A DNA stretch of 64,000 bases from Candidatus Micrarchaeum acidiphilum ARMAN-2 (GCA_009387755.1 GG697241.1:62001-126000); one strand, 5' to 3'; positions 34,187-45,135 are shown, counted from the stretch's first letter. Made by a program: numbers and translations. Notes: generated by a model not told the origin, from the sequence alone.

Positions 34187-35335
34187 ATGGACGCTGATGA
34201 TAAGATAGCTGTTGGGTTGGAAGGAGTCTACGTAGCAAAAAGCAGCATATGCAAAGTGGACGGAATTAATGGTAAGCTTTATTACAGGGGCTACGCTATA
34301 GAAGATATAGCAAAAAACTCATCATTTGAGGAAGTCTGTTATCTGCTTTTGAACGGCAAGCTGCCCAAACTTGCCGAATTTGAAGAATTCAAAAAAGCGC
34401 TTTATGCTGAGAGGGATCTTCCTGAAGAGATAGTTGGCATAATATCTGAACTTGTCGGAAAAGCCAGTCCGATGGACATACTTAGGACCGCCTTTTCCGC
34501 GCTTTCCGGGTTTGATGAAAAGCTTAATGACAATACAGAACAGGCCAACATGGAAAAGAGCCTAAAAATAATTTCTAGGATTTCCTCGATATCTGCGGCC
34601 ATAGGTAGGTTGGAGTCAAAGGCGCAGTACGTCAAGCCGGATAAATCGTTGTCGCATTCCCAGAATTTCCTTTACATGCTGAACGGAAAAAAGCCCGAGC
34701 AGGAAAAGGCAGACCTGCTTGACCTTATGATGATGCTGCACGCTGAACACAGCTCCAATGCGTCGACATTTTCAACCCTTGTTACTGGTTCCACCCTTGC
34801 AGACATATACGCGGCCGTCACTTCTGGGATAAGCACTTTAAAGGGCCCGCTCCATGGCGGAGCCGATGAAGCTGCACTGAAGATGATGGATGCTATAGGA
34901 TCCCCGGAAAACACCGAGAGGTACATAGATGAAGCCCTCGCGGGAAAACAGAGGATAATGGGCTTTGGACATCGCGTATACAAGACTTACGACCCCCGCG
35001 CAAAAATAATAAGAGGTCATCTAATTGAGATACAGGAACATGCAGACGGGAAGGTGAAGAACCTTACCGGAATCGCCTTGGCTGCTGAAAAGATGATGGT
35101 TGAAAAACTCGGAGAGACAAAGGGCATTTGGCCAAACGTGGACTTCTTTTCCGGACCGATATACGCGTATCTTGGCGTGCCTGGCAACCTGTTTACCCCG
35201 CTGTTTGCAGCGAGCAGGGCCCCTGGCTGGTGTGCGCACATGATAGAGTATTGGCGCAACAACAAGCTTTTCAGGCCGTTGGAATATTATGAAGGGGAGA
35301 TTGACAAGCAGTATCTGAGCATCGACAAGCGCTAG
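34187..35335 (+). CDS. gltA: citrate synthase
   Basis: Condenses oxaloacetate and acetyl-CoA to citrate. The 382-residue protein is the archaeal/Gram-positive dimer type. N-terminal GLEGVYVAKSSICKVDG then YYRGYAIEDIA; active-site His in LKGPLHGGADE and MGFGHRVYKTYDPRAK; the final NVDFFSGPIYAYLGVP and GWCAHMIEY match true citrate synthases. Its stop overlaps by 4 bases the stop of a convergent gene. A second synthase-family gene lies 600 bases away; this copy faces aconitase and so is the better candidate for the TCA enzyme. Confidence 0.93.
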   Translation: MDADDKIAVGLEGVYVAKSSICKVDGINGKLYYRGYAIEDIAKNSSFEEVCYLLLNGKLPKLAEFEEFKKALYAERDLPEEIVGIISELVGKASPMDILRTAFSALSGFDEKLNDNTEQANMEKSLKIISRISSISAAIGRLESKAQYVKPDKSLSHSQNFLYMLNGKKPEQEKADLLDLMMMLHAEHSSNASTFSTLVTGSTLADIYAAVTSGISTLKGPLHGGADEAALKMMDAIGSPENTERYIDEALAGKQRIMGFGHRVYKTYDPRAKIIRGHLIEIQEHADGKVKNLTGIALAAEKMMVEKLGETKGIWPNVDFFSGPIYAYLGVPGNLFTPLFAASRAPGWCAHMIEYWRNNKLFRPLEYYEGEIDKQYLSIDKR

Positions 35336-35886
35336 CTAGGTTTCTTTCTTAGCAGGCGGGCGCATTCCGCTTCCTCAGATTTCTTGCCTTTTTCTATAAG
35401 GAAATTGATTTTTTCTTTTATTATGTCTGTTGCAACCTTGAAATCGCCATTTCTATTTGTAAGGTTGGGCATGGACCAGAATTCATCTACATAGTTCTTG
35501 GGATTTACACCATTGCTGATGTTGCGTTTTGGGTCCCTGGTCAAAAATATTACCACGTAGAAGCCGTAGATATTCCTAAAATCGTTGAGCTTCGCAAGGT
35601 ATTTGCCTGTCACGTTGCCGTGCGGTTCGAGGATGACCTGCTTTCCGTTTACTCGCAGTTCTGTTATGAAGTCAGGCAGATAGGCGTGATTTTTAGGGAG
35701 GGCAAATTCTCCATATTCGTAGTAGGAGTTTATTCCGGAGTCGAGGAGGGCCATCTTTACGGCTTCCTCCTCCTGGTTTTTTACTTTTGTGTCTCTGGAT
35801 GTGAAATGCGCGTTTTCAGGACTTATTTTTACTGTATAGGGTGATTGTTCTGAATACCTTTTGGAAAACCTTTTGGTTTTGGACAC
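35332..35886 (-). CDS. hypothetical protein with a degenerate PD-(D/E)XK-like pattern
   Basis: Unrecognised 184-residue protein, basic at both ends. The middle reads YEYGEFALPKNHAYLPDFITEL, then VNGKQVILEPHGNVTGKYLAKL. A proline-aspartate followed about 15 residues later by E-x-H resembles the PD-(D/E)XK nuclease core with the usual Lys replaced by His; FYVVIFLTRD behind it would be the next strand. This resemblance is weak. The gene begins 23 bases after prpC in the same direction, so it is probably in that transcript, and it ends against citrate synthase. Confidence 0.55.
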   Translation of the reverse strand: MSKTKRFSKRYSEQSPYTVKISPENAHFTSRDTKVKNQEEEAVKMALLDSGINSYYEYGEFALPKNHAYLPDFITELRVNGKQVILEPHGNVTGKYLAKLNDFRNIYGFYVVIFLTRDPKRNISNGVNPKNYVDEFWSMPNLTNRNGDFKVATDIIKEKINFLIEKGKKSEEAECARLLRKKPS

Positions 35887-35909
35887 ATTTTAATTGCGAA
35901 GTAGTTTAT

Positions 35910-37013
35910 TTATGCCTTGTCATGTCCGAATTTCAGGTTTTTGGGGCCTATATACTCGGAGTCTGGTCTTATCAGCTTGTTGTCTGCAACCTGTTCTTTG
36001 TAATGTGCGTTCCATCCGAAGCTGCGGGCCGCTGCAAATATTGGCAGGTAAAATGGTTCCTTTATTCCGAGCATGTACAGGTAGATTGCGGCGTAGAAAT
36101 CCACGTTTGCCGGTATCCTTTTCGACTCCCACATGCGTTCTTCTATTGCCTCTGCAAACTCAAGGAGTTTCTCCATGCCATTTCGTTTTGCGACCTCTCT
36201 AATCTGGCCTTTTACAAATTCGGCTCTTGGATCTTTGTCCTTGTAAACCCTGTGTCCGAATCCCATTATCTTTTCTTTCTTGGCAAGCTTCGAATCGACG
36301 TATTTTATGGCTTCGTCCCTGCTTTTTACAGATAGGAGGTAGTTTAGTATTTCTGAATTTGCGCCTCCGTGCAGCGGGCCCTTCAGCGTGGCTAGTGCAC
36401 TGGTGAAAGACGGCTTAGGCCCTGCGAGCGTAGATGCAGTAACTCTGAGTGCAAACGTCGAGGCATTAAATTCGTGCTCCATGTACAGTATTAGTAGCTT
36501 TTCGAAGTGCTTTGATAGGGATATGTCGGATTTTCCAGTAATCATGCGGTAGAAGGTCGCAGCATAGCCGGATTGCGCGCCGCCCTTAGCAGGACTTTGG
36601 GCGGACCCATAGTACAGTTTTGATATTATGCCCGGAATTTTTGCGGCCATCTCAAGTAACTGGGAACTTTCGTCCTTTGATTCGAGCTTGATACCAGATA
36701 TTACTGTTCGTAGGTTGTCTATTATTGGGTTGTCTGGGTATGTGGTGCCTATAAATTCGGCCAGCGCTTCCTGCTGCGTGGTTAGATTAGACATTTCTTT
36801 TAAGCGCTTGGAAAATTCGGTTAGCTGGGCGCTGCTTGGCAGCTTGCCGTTTATAAGCAAGTATGCAGTTTGCTCGAACGACGCATGTGCAGCTAAGTCT
36901 GTTGCGGAATACCCGCGGTATATGAGATGGCCTTTGCTGTCGGTCGATGATATGCTTGTCTGGTCAACTATAACCCTTTCAAGGCCTTTTGGAACCTTTA
37001 TGCTTTCGGTCAT
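35910..37013 (-). CDS. prpC: 2-methylcitrate synthase / citrate synthase family
   Basis: Citrate-synthase-fold enzyme of 367 residues with VPKGLERVIVDQTSIS at the start, HLIYRGYSATDLAA, active-site LKGPLHGGANSE and MGFGHRVYKDKDPRAE, and NVDFYAAIYLYMLG. It is clearly a paralogue of the copy at 34187. Its place after prpD and prpB, with its ATG overlapping the prpB stop by 4 bases (ATGA), makes propionyl-CoA plus oxaloacetate to 2-methylcitrate the likely reaction. Dual citrate/methylcitrate activity is common in archaea and cannot be excluded. Confidence 0.85.
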   Translation of the reverse strand: MTESIKVPKGLERVIVDQTSISSTDSKGHLIYRGYSATDLAAHASFEQTAYLLINGKLPSSAQLTEFSKRLKEMSNLTTQQEALAEFIGTTYPDNPIIDNLRTVISGIKLESKDESSQLLEMAAKIPGIISKLYYGSAQSPAKGGAQSGYAATFYRMITGKSDISLSKHFEKLLILYMEHEFNASTFALRVTASTLAGPKPSFTSALATLKGPLHGGANSEILNYLLSVKSRDEAIKYVDSKLAKKEKIMGFGHRVYKDKDPRAEFVKGQIREVAKRNGMEKLLEFAEAIEERMWESKRIPANVDFYAAIYLYMLGIKEPFYLPIFAAARSFGWNAHYKEQVADNKLIRPDSEYIGPKNLKFGHDKA

Positions 37014-37909
37014 TTTGGCACCTTTTTGTATTTGTAAATGTGACTGTCCTCCTTTTCATATTCGTAGTATCCTATGAGTTCGTAAAATTCCTCTCTTGTC
37101 ATGAGGTTTTTGATAAAGCTATTTTGAGTTCCTTCGCGCTTTAGCGCGCCATAAGCCGAGTCCATGGCCTTTAGCGATGCCCTGAATGCGGTGAGCGGGA
37201 ATATTACCATTTTGTATCCAATCGAATCAAGTTCCTTGACCGTCAATAGCGGGCTTTTTCCGAATTCCGTCATGTTGGCCATCAGGGGGGCCTTGACCGT
37301 CTTTGCAAACTTTTCAAATTCAGACTTGCTTTCCAAAGCCTCTGGAAATATGGCGTCTGCGCCCGCCTCCAGGTATATATTTGCTCTTCTCACTGCCCCG
37401 TCTACGCCTTCCAGCGCCCTTGAATCAGTTCTTGCAATTATAATGAAATTTTCGTTTTTTCTAGCTTCTACCGCAGCCCGTATCTTGTTTACCATTTCTT
37501 CTTCTGTTACCAGCTTCTTCCCTGACAGTTGGCCACATTTTTTTGGTAGCTCTTGGTCTTCTATATGGATTGCAGAGGCTCCGGCCCTTTCCATTGCTCG
37601 AACTGTTCGCATCACGTTTAATGTTTCTCCGAAGCCGGTGTCAATGTCTACGACTATCGGCAGTTTGGTAACCGAGGCTATTTCTGCAGTTTTTTCGGCC
37701 ACTTCGGTCAGCGTAGTCAGCGACAGATCAGGCAGTCCGGCAGCACCGGCTATGCCAGAGCCAGAAAGGTATACCGCATCGAATCCATGCCGCTCGGCAA
37801 TTTCAGCCGATATGCCATTAAACACCCCCGGTATGGATATGCAACGCCTTTTTATCATTGCCCTAAGATATTCTGGCCCTTTGTTCACGTTATCTTTTAG
37901 TATCGACAT
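37010..37909 (-). CDS. prpB: methylisocitrate lyase-like (PrpB)
   Basis: Isocitrate lyase/PEP mutase superfamily enzyme of 299 residues. The catalytic loop reads LPKKCGQLSGKK with Cys125; metal-binding residues are in VVDIDTGFG (Asp88, Asp90) and HIEDQE. The KKCG loop marks carbon-carbon lyases rather than phosphonate mutases. The length matches methylisocitrate lyase (about 295) rather than isocitrate lyase (about 430). It would split methylisocitrate into pyruvate and succinate. It overlaps prpD by 20 bases and prpC by 4. Confidence 0.9.
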   Translation of the reverse strand: MSILKDNVNKGPEYLRAMIKRRCISIPGVFNGISAEIAERHGFDAVYLSGSGIAGAAGLPDLSLTTLTEVAEKTAEIASVTKLPIVVDIDTGFGETLNVMRTVRAMERAGASAIHIEDQELPKKCGQLSGKKLVTEEEMVNKIRAAVEARKNENFIIIARTDSRALEGVDGAVRRANIYLEAGADAIFPEALESKSEFEKFAKTVKAPLMANMTEFGKSPLLTVKELDSIGYKMVIFPLTAFRASLKAMDSAYGALKREGTQNSFIKNLMTREEFYELIGYYEYEKEDSHIYKYKKVPK

Positions 37910-39221
37910 TTTTGATCAACTCGAAAATATCCTTCGCCTGGTTTTTTTCAAGGGATTTGACAAGGCTTATTATTTTCTCCGCCTTGGTCTTGCTGCCAAT
38001 TATTGCAGTACCCTTAGTCAGTATGTCGTCCCATTTGAATGGCTTTATGGGGCTTCCTTTTTGCACTTTCACTGTTTCTGAAAAAACATGATTTTTGATC
38101 TTTACAGTTATCTTTACCGGAGTTAGCCTCGGGTATAATTTATCGAAATCTTTTGATACCCTGACGCTTGTCATATCTATCAGCGAGAGGATTTTTTTAT
38201 CCTTGAGGAAATTTATTGAATAAGAATTTGTAGTTGGGGCACCGTAGAGCAGGGTGTATGCAACTATATACGGAAGGCTGTGGTCCGCAGTCTCCTTGTT
38301 TGCCGGCCTAAGCTTTTCCGGGCCTTTTGTTATTATTTCGTAAGCAGCTTTGTATGTATCAATGTCTATAGAAAGTATCTCACCGGATATTTTATTGCGC
38401 AGGCTTAGTGCCGCTTCTACGGCGCTGGTTGCGTGATATTCTACAGGAAATTCTTTTATCATGGTCTTTTTGATTTTGTCTGGATAGAGATTTGGCGAGA
38501 GTTTTCCAGATATTTGATTGAAGAAGCCCATTTCTCCTTCAAATATTGGAGATGGGCCTGTTAGACCGCTTTTGGCCATGAGCGTTGCGAATGCACTGTC
38601 GCGCATCGCATATCCTACGGTGCACGCCTTCCACATGCTGAGCCTTCCTGCACGCGTCTGCCGCATGCTTATGTTGTTGTTTATTGCAAGGCTAATGGCG
38701 TTTACGAATTGCTGCCTGTTAAGCCCCAAGAGGTAGGACATTGCTGCAGCAGAAGATATTGATATGTAGTTTACATGGTCCCAGCCTCTCGCACGGATTG
38801 AAAAGGCGTCTGCAAAGGAGCATGCAATCTGATATGCAAGGTATACTGCCTTTATTATTTCAACGCCTTTACTACCAAGGTAATCTGCAATTGCGAGTAC
38901 GGCTGTTATGTTGTCGGACGGATGCATAGCCTCCTTTGAAAGATAGGTGTCATTGTAGTCCTGGTACCTGCCCATGGTTCCGTTTATAAATATTGAAGCT
39001 TCTACCGGGGCCAGCTCATTTGTAAAATATATGTGTGAGTTATGCTTGCCAATACTTGGAAGAAGAACCTTTTTTGCGATTTTTACAGGAGGAGCGTTTC
39101 TTGCAGAGTATGCAACGAAAATGTAGTCTGCAATGCGCATTTTTACATCTTCAGACCAGCTGCCAATTTTTGTTTTTCTTATATGCTGCGAGTATTCGAA
39201 CAATTTTTCCGCAAGCTCCAT
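37890..39221 (-). CDS. prpD: MmgE/PrpD family 2-methylcitrate dehydratase
   Basis: Enzyme of the MmgE/PrpD fold that dehydrates 2-methylcitrate to methylaconitate. The 443-residue length fits. Recognisable pieces: FINGTMGRYQDYNDTYLSKEAMHPSDN (the HPSDN active-site block), WDHVNYISISSAAAMSYLLGL, KACTVGYAMRDSAFATLMAKSGLTGPSPIFEG, and YHATSAVEAAL. First gene of a prpD-prpB-prpC operon. The hydration of methylaconitate would fall to the aconitase at 31330, as no AcnD or PrpF gene is present. Confidence 0.88.
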   Translation of the reverse strand: MELAEKLFEYSQHIRKTKIGSWSEDVKMRIADYIFVAYSARNAPPVKIAKKVLLPSIGKHNSHIYFTNELAPVEASIFINGTMGRYQDYNDTYLSKEAMHPSDNITAVLAIADYLGSKGVEIIKAVYLAYQIACSFADAFSIRARGWDHVNYISISSAAAMSYLLGLNRQQFVNAISLAINNNISMRQTRAGRLSMWKACTVGYAMRDSAFATLMAKSGLTGPSPIFEGEMGFFNQISGKLSPNLYPDKIKKTMIKEFPVEYHATSAVEAALSLRNKISGEILSIDIDTYKAAYEIITKGPEKLRPANKETADHSLPYIVAYTLLYGAPTTNSYSINFLKDKKILSLIDMTSVRVSKDFDKLYPRLTPVKITVKIKNHVFSETVKVQKGSPIKPFKWDDILTKGTAIIGSKTKAEKIISLVKSLEKNQAKDIFELIKNVDTKR

Positions 39222-39344
39222 TCAAACACGTTTAAATGATTGCACCAAAAAGATAAAAACTGTTGTTTAAGCGAGTTTTGCGTAGTTTTTAACTCCAAAG
39301 GCAAGGTATAAATATTTCAAATGGCACAATACTGCTGTGGTTAA
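39222..39344. promoter_or_regulatory. divergent promoter region, prp operon / zinc-ribbon gene
   Basis: An AT-rich gap of 123 bases. TATAAATA at 39307-39314 lies 31-38 bases before the ATG at 39345 and is a good TATA box for the small zinc-ribbon gene. The prpD side holds no obvious TATA box; AACGTGTTTGA precedes its ATG. Confidence 0.5.
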
Positions 39345-39500
39345 ATGAGCAAGCAAAATGAGGATACGGAAAAGGATGCGCATGAGCGCCTTTACAATAA
39401 GAAATACCACGAAGTAGAGTATTTTGACATTAAGTGTCCGACCTGCAACAGCAGGATAGACGAGTTTGGCTTCTGCGCCTGCGGCGCTGGAGACAGTTGA
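39345..39500 (+). CDS. small zinc-ribbon protein (51 residues)
   Basis: A short gene encoding a highly charged N-terminus (MSKQNEDTEKDAHERLY) followed by KCPTCNSRIDEFGFCACG, giving CxxC and CxC pairs 10 residues apart, the pattern of a treble/ribbon zinc site. A TATA box lies about 34 bases upstream, and the stop abuts the stop of the convergent oxidoreductase beta gene (TGATCA spans both). The size and promoter argue for a real gene. Function unknown; archaeal proteins of this size with such ribbons often bind nucleic acids or partner proteins. Confidence 0.65.
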   Translation: MSKQNEDTEKDAHERLYNKKYHEVEYFDIKCPTCNSRIDEFGFCACGAGDS

Positions 39501-42279
<2,779 letters not shown>

Positions 42280-42354
42280 TTAGACACCTGCATGATAATT
42301 AGATGTGCAAATATTTTTAATTGATTGCAGGCTTAAGGCAGGCGGCAGTAGCGG

Positions 42355-42747
42355 CTATTTACGAACCTGGCCGCCAATAGAATACATTTCCTTTATAACT
42401 TCCAATACTGCACCCTCTATTTCTTTGTATACCTTGGTGGTAAAGTAGAGGAACTGGGATTCTGAATCAGAAGCGCGTTCAATTATGCCATGCATCTTTG
42501 AGATGAGATTGTCGGCTATCGGATCTTTGCTCCGTATCATCTCGCCCAGAAAAAGCTTTATCTGGCCCTTTGATTGGTCTATCAAGTAATTGAAATTTCT
42601 GGTTTGCATTTTTACCACGGAGCCAGGAACCCTGATGAATTTGCCGGCCTCGCGGTTAAATTGCTCTTTTATCTTTTCGAATCCGGAGTCTATTTTTTCT
42701 GCAAGGACCTGCTTTTCGGGCGTGGTAAACCGTTTATATGAATCCAA
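42355..42747 (-). CDS. hypothetical helical protein
   Basis: Unrecognised 130-residue protein. It looks all-helical with mixed charge; notable stretches are EKIDSGFEKIKEQFNREAGK and QFLYFTTKVYKEIEGAVLEVIKEM. No membrane segment, Cys or metal motif is visible. It stands alone in the same direction as the oxidoreductase genes, with a 75-base gap downstream to the gamma-alpha gene (of which 55 bases are AT-rich). Its start is the ATG at 42747, with GGTGT upstream. Confidence 0.55.
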   Translation of the reverse strand: MDSYKRFTTPEKQVLAEKIDSGFEKIKEQFNREAGKFIRVPGSVVKMQTRNFNYLIDQSKGQIKLFLGEMIRSKDPIADNLISKMHGIIERASDSESQFLYFTTKVYKEIEGAVLEVIKEMYSIGGQVRK

Positions 42748-42809
42748 TTCTTACACCTTGTGGTTTGATATTATGGATTTACCAGATATTTATATGCTAC
42801 TAAGGAGGG

Positions 42810-43079
42810 TCATTTGCTTTGTTGAGGTACAGTGGGTGGCTTTGGGACGCCTTCGCCGGTGCTTGGGGCATGTTTCTTCGCTTCTATTTCTTTTTGCTTG
42901 GCGTCTATCAGGGAGTTTATGTTTCTTCTGAACAATAGTATCAGAGCACCCAGGATTAGTACGAAAATGCCAAGTGCGAGCGTTCCGTCCGGATTTGATG
43001 AAGGAATGTTGCGCGCCCGTATTATGTACCACGTAAAAAGTGTGACAACTCCGGAACCAATCCATCCGTATCCAGACAT
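42810..43079 (-). CDS. small membrane protein with two TM segments
   Basis: An 89-residue protein of unknown function: two hydrophobic helices (about GYGWIGSGVVTLFTWYII and LALGIFVLILGALILLF), then a basic loop and a Lys/Glu/Pro-rich cytoplasmic tail. The minus-strand ATTTATATC at 43126-43134 would give a transcript start near 43103, so ATG 43079 is preferred to the GTG at 43106, which would lie at or before that point. Related small membrane proteins are common in small archaeal genomes but are not characterised. Confidence 0.5.
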   Translation of the reverse strand: MSGYGWIGSGVVTLFTWYIIRARNIPSSNPDGTLALGIFVLILGALILLFRRNINSLIDAKQKEIEAKKHAPSTGEGVPKPPTVPQQSK

Positions 43080-43168
43080 CAGTATTCCGCTTCTTACAGC
43101 TGCCACAGTATTAATTTTATGGCATGATATAAATGCTTTGATGCTGTCCTGGCCTTTCGGCGCAGGGA

Positions 43169-43783
43169 TTATATATCGTCCCTTACCGACACTATGGCCG
43201 TTCCTCCGTCTCTCAAAAGCGTATGCAATTCGGTCAGTATGAGCTTTCCGGTAGGTTTGTCTACTACGTTTAGAGTATAATGGCTGTGAATCTCGTCAAA
43301 AGGCCCCGCACACAGTGTCCTGACCTTTTCATCTGGATGGAATGGATCGTATACAGATACTGTATTTACGCCGCCGCGCGATAGGGCTGATGCGCCTGCA
43401 GCATCCCTGCCTACGCCGTGATACAAAATGTTTTTGGGCCCGCTGTCGTCCTTTGCAATCCTCAAGTATGCGGTAAGCGGGGCTGCGGGGTTTTTTCTGC
43501 TCTTGGCGGCAGGATGATAATTGCCGGGCCGGATTGCTTTTCCTGTAGTTCTGCTTAGACCCCAAGACGCAACGTTATCCCAATCCGATATGATTCCATT
43601 AAGCATGTCCCTTGTCAGGTGGTACTGAATCCAATGGCCAGGTTTTGAAAAGGCCGCGGAGGGGGGATAGCCATTGAGGGAAACGCGCCATGCCTGGTAA
43701 TAGGTAGCTGTTTCTGGGGTGCTTTCTGATTTTCTTTGCATGTTTGCCGGTTTGGTAGTAGCATTTGCTAGGTACTTTTCCAT
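43169..43783 (-). CDS. putative class I SAM-dependent methyltransferase, possibly truncated
   Basis: A 204-residue protein. Residues from about 118 read NILYHGVGRDAAGASALSRGG then SVYDPFHPDEKVR and DEIHSHYTLNVV, resembling SAM-binding motif I, an acidic strand end and motif II-III of a Rossmann methyltransferase. The chain stops right after a strand GGTAIVSVRDDI, so the last third of a normal methyltransferase is missing. The N-terminal 110 residues (with RPGNYHPAAKSRKN) are unrecognised. Base composition is slightly higher in GC than the genes around it. It could be a minimal enzyme, a remnant or part of a split protein. Confidence 0.55.
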   Translation of the reverse strand: MEKYLANATTKPANMQRKSESTPETATYYQAWRVSLNGYPPSAAFSKPGHWIQYHLTRDMLNGIISDWDNVASWGLSRTTGKAIRPGNYHPAAKSRKNPAAPLTAYLRIAKDDSGPKNILYHGVGRDAAGASALSRGGVNTVSVYDPFHPDEKVRTLCAGPFDEIHSHYTLNVVDKPTGKLILTELHTLLRDGGTAIVSVRDDI

Positions 43784-43993
43784 TTTACCGGTTATATATG
43801 TGATTTCCGGTATTTATTAATGTAAGATGCAGAATGGCGTTATGGTTGGGGATTGCAAATTTTGCGCCTACAATCACGCCCGTCTGCCACGAAAGACGCC
43901 AGTGGCATAGATCTGGCAGGCAGACCGTTGTTCGTACCTGGAGTTTAATTTTTCTAAGGCAGTATGGCTCCCGGAATAGTGTCAAGTGCATGC
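43784..43993. other. intergenic stretch with a GC-rich foldable core
   Basis: A 210-base gap with no gene. Promoter-like AT sequence sits near 43791-43820. In the middle is a GC-rich segment (43882-43925) that can form nested stems, described separately. The remainder shows no further gene or repeat by eye. Confidence 0.4.
43882..43925. other. candidate structured RNA or nested hairpin element
   Basis: Outer stem GTCTGCC (43882-43888) with GGCAGAC (43919-43925); inner stem GCCAG (43898-43902) with CTGGC (43913-43917). The internal loop is asymmetric: ACGAAAGAC on one side, a single A on the other. Twelve GC-rich base pairs inside an otherwise AT-rich gap suggest a folded RNA or a transcript-end structure, but no known family is recognised. 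Either strand could be the transcribed one. Confidence 0.4.
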
Positions 43994-44665
43994 TTACTGC
44001 GGGGCAAGTTTTATGTATTCCGGTATCTGACTGAATTTGCTTGCATAGAAATCAGCTTTTTTGTACCCCTTGTATGATATAGTATGAAGCCCTACCTTCT
44101 TTGCGCCTTTTATTTCGTACTCACTGTGGCCCACAAAAATAGCTTCTGGTGGCGTTACTCCGAAATAGTCTAATACTGCATAATACGCTTTGCTTTCAGG
44201 CTTTCTGTGCCTTATTTCGGTAGCCACAAATATCTTATCAATTGTATCGCCCAACCCTGCAAGTTTCAATATTTTGCCTTTCTCATCTGAGCTATACAAG
44301 GTGTTTGACAAAGCAGCAACTATGTAGCCGTCTTTCTTGAGCTTCTTGAGCTGCTTTCCAATGTAATTCTCCGTGGGCCTCACAAATTTCAATGATCTTT
44401 TGTCTATCTCTTCGTATTCAGCCAATAGGCTTTGAGGTATTTTGAATTTCCTAAACAGCATGCGGCGCATCTCGGTAATTGAAAGCCCTTTGCGTATGGC
44501 AACAGTGCACAGGCCTTTCCATGTAGAATCAAACTCTGATTTTTTTATATTGAATCCGTTTTTACTGAGAAGCTTGTGCGTCTTTTCTGCAAAGTATTTT
44601 TCTTTTGCTTCACCATCAAGCAAAACGCCGTCTATATCGAAAATTACGATTCTTATGTTTTTCAT
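43994..44665 (-). CDS. HAD-superfamily hydrolase
   Basis: Haloacid-dehalogenase-fold phosphatase of 223 residues. Motif I is IFDIDGVLLDG (Asp10, Asp12), motif II is AALSNTLY, motif III has RHRKPESKAYY and motif IV VGHSEYEIKGAKKVG. This is the phosphoglycolate-phosphatase-like subfamily with a helical cap (about residues 18-85). ATG at 44665 is chosen as GTGAT lies directly before it. The substrate is unknown; the gene stands alone. Confidence 0.8.
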   Translation of the reverse strand: MKNIRIVIFDIDGVLLDGEAKEKYFAEKTHKLLSKNGFNIKKSEFDSTWKGLCTVAIRKGLSITEMRRMLFRKFKIPQSLLAEYEEIDKRSLKFVRPTENYIGKQLKKLKKDGYIVAALSNTLYSSDEKGKILKLAGLGDTIDKIFVATEIRHRKPESKAYYAVLDYFGVTPPEAIFVGHSEYEIKGAKKVGLHTISYKGYKKADFYASKFSQIPEYIKLAPQ

Positions 44666-44711
44666 TATCACAACCCTTTGTGGCTTTTGCTATTCGCGAA
44701 GCAAATCAAAT

Positions 44712-45086
44712 ATGAATTTCGACAGGTCAGGCAACTACCATTCCTTAGAAAAAGCATACCCAGCTACACCTAAAAGCAGAACCCCGCTTATAATCCCCCG
44801 AGCCGCTTCTTTATCTTCTCTACTCATTCCTGATTGGCCCATAGATTTAACTTCAAAACCAAATTATAAAACATTATCCTTAAATGATGGTGCTAATGCT
44901 CGACTTATTTTTCTTGTCGCTCTTTCTTTAGTGACCAAAGCTTCCAATGATGAAACAACCAACCAACAAAAACAAATATTGATGCAAACATCTAAGGAAC
45001 AATTCCAAATTCTGCCGTTACTTTCGCCAAATATTGCGGAGTACTTAAAGCTTCTGAACTCAAAAAAGATATGGATACTTTATTAA
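44712..45086 (+). pseudogene. doubtful AT-rich ORF, possibly frameshifted remnant
   Basis: An open frame of 124 codons starting MNFDRSGNYHSLEKAYPAT, rich in Leu, Ser and Pro, without any family resemblance. Near its end a different plus-strand frame (from about 45000) reads like good protein to a TGA at 45109-45111: TFAKYCGVLKASELKKDMDT then LLKDFGFVIK. A single frameshift near 44998 would join the two. The region is much more AT-rich than its neighbours and no ribosome site precedes it. It may be a decayed, foreign gene or no gene. A minus-strand small ORF overlaps it. Confidence 0.3.
44735..44842 (-). CDS. possible 35-residue single-span membrane peptide
   Basis: A short minus-strand frame reads MGQSGMSREDKEAARGIISG, then a hydrophobic VLLLGVAGYAF and SKEW before the stop. 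The amphipathic charged start plus one hydrophobic helix looks natural for a small membrane peptide. No ribosome site is obvious and a plus-strand frame overlaps it, so only one of the two can be real. A stop lies in frame 7 codons before the ATG. Confidence 0.3.
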   Translation of the reverse strand: MGQSGMSREDKEAARGIISGVLLLGVAGYAFSKEW

Positions 45087-45135
45087 AAGATTTTGGTTTT
45101 GTGATAAAATGATATTTAAAACAAATAAAAAAATG

